From Strongyloides papillosus (Eukaryota > Nematoda > Chromadorea > Rhabditida > Strongyloididae): a stretch of 64,000 bases of DNA. Shown here piece after piece: positions 58,801 to 64,000 of this stretch. The translations under genes were made by a program, and so were the position numbers. The notes beneath the pieces are model-generated. The model saw only the letters and a program-made list of their open reading frames with translations, searched no databases and was not told where the DNA came from. The DNA lies in NCBI GenBank assembly GCA_005656395.1, contig SRSI01000035.1, positions 865,814 to 929,813 on the forward strand, given 5' to 3'. Numbering within the stretch: the first letter of the stretch is position 1; each line of letters starts with the position of its first letter.

Positions 58801-60240
58801 GTTAATAATAGTACCTTCTTATTTTATGAAAATTAAAGTATATATCAAATTAAAAGATCTATATTTATATAAAATTTAAACTATTTTTTTGGTTAAATAT
58901 AAAAATGTGTAACTAAATTAGGCATACAACGATTTATATTAGTTAATTTTTTTTATTATTTCTTAAAAAATATATGTTATCTTTATTGAACATCATCAGA
59001 TTAATCTCCTTCCATTTTTGTTGCTTAATAATTATTATTTACGAAACTAGAGGCAAGAGCAATTTTTATGAAAATTAGAAAAAAAACCATTTATTTTGAT
59101 CTATCAAATACAATAAAATGTTACATAGAATTATTACAAAACCAAAAAATCATTCATAAAAAGTACATTAATTGTATATTCTTTTTCCTACAAGATTTAA
59201 TTTTTGTGATATTATCTTTTGATCAAAATTTTATTAGGTTGTATTATAATTTGTGTCATTTTTTTAATAAAAAATTAAAACATTATAATTTCGATAACAA
59301 ATTAATTTAATTTGCAACACATTGTCTATTATTATTTACAATTTTTCTCCATTTATTAGGTATCTTATTGATTCTAAACGCAAAAATTTTTTGTCTTTTC
59401 TGATGAAGTATTTAAGAAAACGGTAATATTTACTTTAGCATTTTTTCTATATTTTCTTGTTTACTTTCTAATACCATGTTACATAGGAGGTCATAAAAAT
59501 TTATTTCACGTTGTTGGATTTTAAAAATTTTTCGTAAGAAACAGAAGACTTACATGTGTTTGTTTCATCTTCAAGGTTTGCTTCTCCATGCCAAACTTTG
59601 AAAACAATCTTTACACTATATCATCATTTATTAACCCTTCTCCAATGCTTTGTTTAAATTCTTATTAGCTTTAGTTGCGTTGTGTTTTACTTGAAACTCG
59701 TAGAACATACAGTATCAAAAATGACTCAAAAATCCATACATGTTTTTAGCAAAGGAAAATTACACTCAGATGATATAAAAAATTGTTATCATGAAAATCA
59801 AAAATTAAGAAATTGTACTATCAAATTATTATGATAACCTAATTCTATATCACTTTCAATCATAATTTTTTAATTATAGAATATTACATTGAAAAATATC
59901 AGAATTTATGCAACAAACGAATATGTTGCATTTTTATATTATTTTGATATACAATTGTTTTAAGATTCTAATCTCTTAAATTTTTATATAAATACTTTTT
60001 GATAATCATCTTATCGAAAATATTCTTTTACCACTCCTCTTTGTTAAATCAAAATTTGAACATTCCAATATTTTTATCTAATATAAATTTAAATTTTATT
60101 GATGAAATATGATAATTATGAATATAAAAATGGTTATAAGTAAAAGTTGTACATTTGGTTGGAATCTAAAATTCTAAAGCCCTTTCCTCTTCACCATTAT
60201 ATTCTACATTGTAAAGGATAATCAAGGATAATTTCATGTA
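58801..60240. other. Gene-free stretch
   Basis: No supported gene. The 80-codon frame at 59,068-59,310 has the composition of AT-rich noncoding DNA. Confidence 0.4.
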
Positions 60241-61485
60241 ATGGGTGAAAAATATGATGAAAATGACAAAACAGCATCGGAAAGAAAAGGTTTTGGTGCT
60301 ATAATATCAAAAATATTTGATAGTAAAACAAATAGAAGTGAAAATGAAAATATGGATTCTCCACAGATGAGTGGTGTAAATAATTGTAATGATAATAATA
60401 AAACGAAAAGAGTTTTTACTAAAGAGGAAAGGGAAGCCATTGAAATGGAGAAAGAAACGTTAAGACTGTTAAAGATACAAAAGTATAATCCGAACACATG
60501 TAAAGAAGCTTGCCACAAGAATGTTGATAAATTAATTGAAAGACACATGAACTGGAATAGAGAATTGGCTGTTTTCTATTATTACGATGAGATTGATTTT
60601 ATTTTATCACAAATGATTGATGTTTTTAAGTCAATTAATACACTTGTTGAAACTGATGGTCCTATAATTGTTTGTGGTGATATTCATGGGCAGTTAGTTG
60701 ATTTACTGAGGATATTTAAAAAATTTGGAATGCCAGCGAAACAGAAATATATTTTTTTGGGTGATTATGTTGATAGGGGAAATAATTCAATAGAAGTTAT
60801 AAATTTATTATTTCTTCTAAAGTTAAAATATAAAGATAAAGTCCACCTTTTACGTGGGAATCATGAATTACAACATATCAATAAAGTTTATGGTTTTTAT
60901 GAGGAGTTAAGTGAACGATTTGATGATGAATGCCTCGGTGAGGATGTATATATGAGGTATAATGATATTTTTCGATATCTACCATTAGCAGGTTGTATTG
61001 GTGGAAAATATTGTGTATGCATGGTGGGATGTCGGATGAAATAGTTACTCTTGATTGTATAAGAAATATCAGTAGACCATTGACGAGTGTTACTGGTATA
61101 GCATGTGATTTATTATGGGCTGATCCTGATGATACGATAACTGATGTAACATTTAACAACAATCGTGGTGTCTCAATAAAGTTTGGCAATAATGCTTTAG
61201 ATAGTTTTTTGTTCCCGACTCAATTTAGATTTAATTATCAGGGGTCATCAAGTTTGTCCAATTGGTTTTGCATTGTTTAATAATGGTAAACTTATAACAG
61301 TTTTTAGTGCCAGTGATTATGATGAAGATATGAAAAATTTGGCTGGAGTTGTATATATTACTAAAACTTCCATTATTCCTATATCCATAAAATGTCCAAA
61401 AATAGAGAAAGAAAAGGATCCATTAATAAGGAAACAACAAAAAATTATTAAAGATAATTGTTTTAAACAACAGAATAATACTTAA
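60241..61485 (+). CDS. Divergent PP1-type Ser/Thr protein phosphatase, two compensating frame breaks
   Basis: Metal-dependent phosphatase of the nematode-expanded PP1-like group. A charged N-terminal extension (about 75 residues with KTKRVFTKEEREAIEMEKE) precedes the catalytic domain. Metal and phosphate motifs are complete: GDIHGQ (about residue 146), GDYVDRG (about 180), RGNHE (about 205), then HGGMS, LLWADPD, RGVSIKFG, RGHQV and LITVFSASDYDED. Near 61,010 one T seems missing (frame then stops after CMVGCRMK), and near 61,205-61,210 one extra T restores the original frame. The roughly 200 bp between reads perfectly in the other frame, with conserved motifs. Both changes lie in T runs, so error is likelier than decay, but a true frameshifted pseudogene is possible. 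PP1's usual YCGEFDN is SDYDEDM here, as in divergent sperm-type paralogs. No introns seen. Confidence 0.78.
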
Positions 61486-62171
61486 TATATATATGTAAAA
61501 GATTTTATAGGTTAAAACTTTTCCAAATAATTAACAAGATAATAAAACTAAAACAATAAAATTTATATGAAATTTTATGCTTCTTTTTTTGTTACCGTAC
61601 ACTTCTTGTTTTGTTAGATATTTGTCATTTCTAAGAAACAGATATTTTTGTAGTGTGAAACCAATTTTATTATCATTAATAGTGTTTTAAAATATTATTT
61701 TCTATAATATCTTTTAAGCATTTAAATAAAAGAGTGTAAAAATTTGTATAATTATAATTTCAAAGTTGAAAAATTAAATAATAATTAATTGATTTGTCGG
61801 AATACTTTGTAATATATTATGATAAGAGGAGAAACAAAAAAATTATATTAAATGATGTTTCTTTTATCAAACGGCATTATTTATCAAAGCTAAATTTTGT
61901 GTAATAATAAACTAAGTCTAAAATTAAAATACAAATAAATTAATTTCAAAGAAATATACATATATTATTAAACTAAATAAAAAGATAAAATTTTCATCAA
62001 ACTACACTATATTTTCTTAAAGATTTGATTTTAGAATGAAGTAAAAGCATAAAGAGTAAATATAGTATAAATGAACCATGTAATTTGAAGTTAAATTTAA
62101 ATCAGCTGTAAAAATAAGGAATATAAGATAAAAAGTTTTAATTTTACCTTTTTACATGTATATTTTTAAGA
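61486..62171. other. Gene-free stretch
   Basis: Intergenic between two plus-strand genes; no coding frame seen. Probably the 3' UTR of the phosphatase and the promoter of the TTLL gene. Confidence 0.4.
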
Positions 62172-63665
62172 ATGTTTTCTAAGGCATCCACCAATAATAG
62201 TAAATCAATGAAATTAAGTTTATCTGGCAATGATAAAATAAATGAAATTAAGTAAGTAAATTTTTTTCTTCAAATTACTATAATTATGAAAAAATTTAGA
62301 GATGGCAAAATATACTGGAAATGTGCTTTATCGAATACAATATATGAAGTACTTGTGAATCGAAAAAATTTTTACCCAGTTCAAAATGACTCATGGAATT
62401 TTATTGGGTCAATAGGAATGGATGAATACAAACTTTGATAAACATAAATTTAAAGATAATCAATTGGTATGCCATTTTAGGAATGATTATGAATTGACAA
62501 GAAAAGATAATTTAATAAAAAATTTAAAAAAAGCTAGAAAGATACCTGAACTTGAGAATGTTTAAATTTTGTACCCCAAAGTTATGTATTGCCATCAGAA
62601 TGGCATATATTTGTAGAAGAATTTAAGAAATATGACAGCGGTACTATTTGGATTATGAAACCTGTTGCTGGTGCACAAGTAAAGGTATATTTTTATTTAA
62701 AAAGTTAAAAGAAATTACTGAATGGAAAAAGGTGAGTTTTCAATTTTTTCAATAGACACAAAAGTTTATTTATTTCAGAGAGATTATGCATCCGATTCAG
62801 AAGCATTACCATATGTAACACAGATGTACATTAAGCATCCCTATTTAATTGGAGGGAAAAAAATTTGACATTCGTCTTTATGTTCTCGTTAGAACGGTAA
62901 GTAAGATATATGCAATATTTAAAATATTATCTTTAGTTTCGTCCCCTAACAGTATGGGTTCATAGAGAAGGTTTTGCTAGATTCAGCCATTCAAAATATG
63001 ATTTATCAAGTCACGAGAATGCCTATGTTCACTTAACAAATGTAGCTATAGCAAAGACGGCCGGTGATTTTGATCCTGAAAGAGGTTTAAAATGGTCTTT
63101 GAAAAAGCTATTCCGTTATTTAATGGCTCTTCATGGTATTGATGAGGTAACAAAAAAAAAATGATATTGGTAATATTATTATAACGTCCCTCAGGTCAGT
63201 TCAACAACTAATGATCCAAGATAAACACTGTTTTGAATTGTATGGTTATGATATTCTTTTGGATGAAAATTTAAAGGCATGGCTGTTAGAGGTTAATGCG
63301 TCACCGTCATTAACACCAAGTAGTCAAGATGACTTCGAAATGAAATACCGTATTCTTAATCATATGCTTGATGTTTTAGACATGGAAAAAAAGTAATTTA
63401 TTATGATAATATATTTATTAATGTTTCTTTATATTACAGACTTCAAGGAAATGAAACAGAAATTAATGGATTTGATTTACTAATAAAAAATAATGAAGTC
63501 GTATATAAGAGTTCATATGTTCCAAGAGATAGTGAAATTAATCCATTTGTTCCGGGTATTAATTTAAAATTAGGTAATCATACAAAAAAATTTAATTATT
63601 ATTAATAATAATTATTAACAGGTCATTATGTTAAACCTATGGAAACTCCACTTCATAACAAATAA
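62172..63665 (+). CDS. ttll-9: Tubulin-tyrosine-ligase-like protein, TTLL9 type, reading frame interrupted
   Basis: ATP-grasp ligase that adds glutamates to tubulin tails, acting on axonemal microtubules. Successive spliced segments follow human TTLL9: [107 protein letters not shown] and [20 protein letters not shown] (catalytic and Mg sites). Small introns lie at about 62,252, 62,733, 62,898, 63,393 and 63,575. Five single-base differences shift the frame: missing T near 62,403 and 62,562, missing G near 62,678, an extra A in the runs at 62,857-62,863 and 63,152-63,161. All lie in short homopolymer runs and none of the flanking codons is a nonsense substitution. In worms TTLL9 is tied to sensory cilia. 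The start is the first Met in frame with the first exon. Confidence 0.78.
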
Positions 63666-64000
63666 TTAATATAAGAAGCAGTTTGTACTAATGTGATACT
63701 ATTTTTCAATAAATACAAAACACCATTGAATATATATTATAATTTTCTTTATCATAATACTTTGTCCAATATCATATTTAATCTTTAAGTATATAAATTA
63801 AAACAACTAAAAATATTGGCCTTTTAATTACCTTAATAAATAACTCATTATTTTAGTGCCTTCTTCTAATTTTCCTCTTCATTCTTTTTAACATACTTAT
63901 TGAAAACTCATAAAATTAAAACATAATATTATATACCTTAATCACATTTCTCATTACTTTTCTTTATTATCACAATGAAATATATAGCACAAAAAAGATA
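63666..64000. other. Gene-free to the window edge
   Basis: No supported feature. An ATG at 63,975 (MKYIAQKR) runs off the edge and may or may not begin a gene. Confidence 0.35.

Noticed and set aside
1..64000. CRISPR array, bacterial operon or prophage
   Set aside because: Short GT..AG introns, U6 snRNA and animal gene families show a nematode nuclear genome; the only tandem short repeat is a coding minisatellite without spacers.
1..64000. tRNA and rRNA genes
   Set aside because: I looked for the conserved T-loop GGTTCGA pattern and rRNA core blocks and saw none; a covariance search would be needed to exclude a divergent tRNA.

Overview
The window looks like a chromosomal segment from a parasitic nematode of the Strongyloides type (clade IV, Strongyloididae). 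The evidence is base composition and gene content, not a database match. Base composition is very AT-rich. Protein-coding genes have tiny GT..AG introns, many of 40-60 bp. The gene content combines nematode markers (UNC-60B-type cofilin, patched-related protein, DMAC1-like and six-cysteine secreted proteins) with tandem expansions of astacin and CAP/SCP-TAPS genes, which are hallmarks of Strongyloides genomes.

The window has two compartments. Bases 1 to about 38,150 are an accessory compartment made of local tandem duplications. It holds: the start of an astacin metalloprotease (minus, cut by the left edge); two tandem ferroportin-like transporters (plus); a secreted Thr/Ser/Gln-repeat protein and a shorter paralog without the repeat (minus), plus two decayed relics further right; an array of five intact CAP-domain genes and one dead copy (all minus, mostly 2.7-3.0 kb apart and 3.8 kb where transposons intervene); and an astacin-EGF-CUB gene (plus) whose zinc-binding and catalytic residues are largely lost. 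Three inverted-repeat DNA elements interrupt this compartment. One sits in a TTAA target duplication, and sister repeat units preserve the empty site.

Bases 39,200-64,000 are a mostly single-copy conserved compartment. In order it holds: RRP15 (minus); NAA20, the NatB catalytic subunit, and a DMAC1-like mitochondrial protein (plus, probably co-transcribed); an unrecognised secreted protein; a patched-related protein with a complete U6 snRNA gene in its first intron; a secreted protein with two six-cysteine modules; eIF5 and a newly resolved small spliced gene just upstream of it (minus); an EF-hand protein (minus); UNC-60B-type ADF/cofilin (minus); a carbohydrate-sulfotransferase-like gene (minus); a divergent PP1-type phosphatase (plus); and a TTLL9-like tubulin ligase (plus).

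The last three genes each carry single-base indels, most of them in homopolymers, while their protein motifs are otherwise intact. This may reflect local base-calling error rather than gene death.

Exon boundaries were worked out by hand by joining open frames at GT..AG sites and checking that phase is kept. CDS coordinates give the whole genomic span, introns included. Long gene-free stretches are listed as such.
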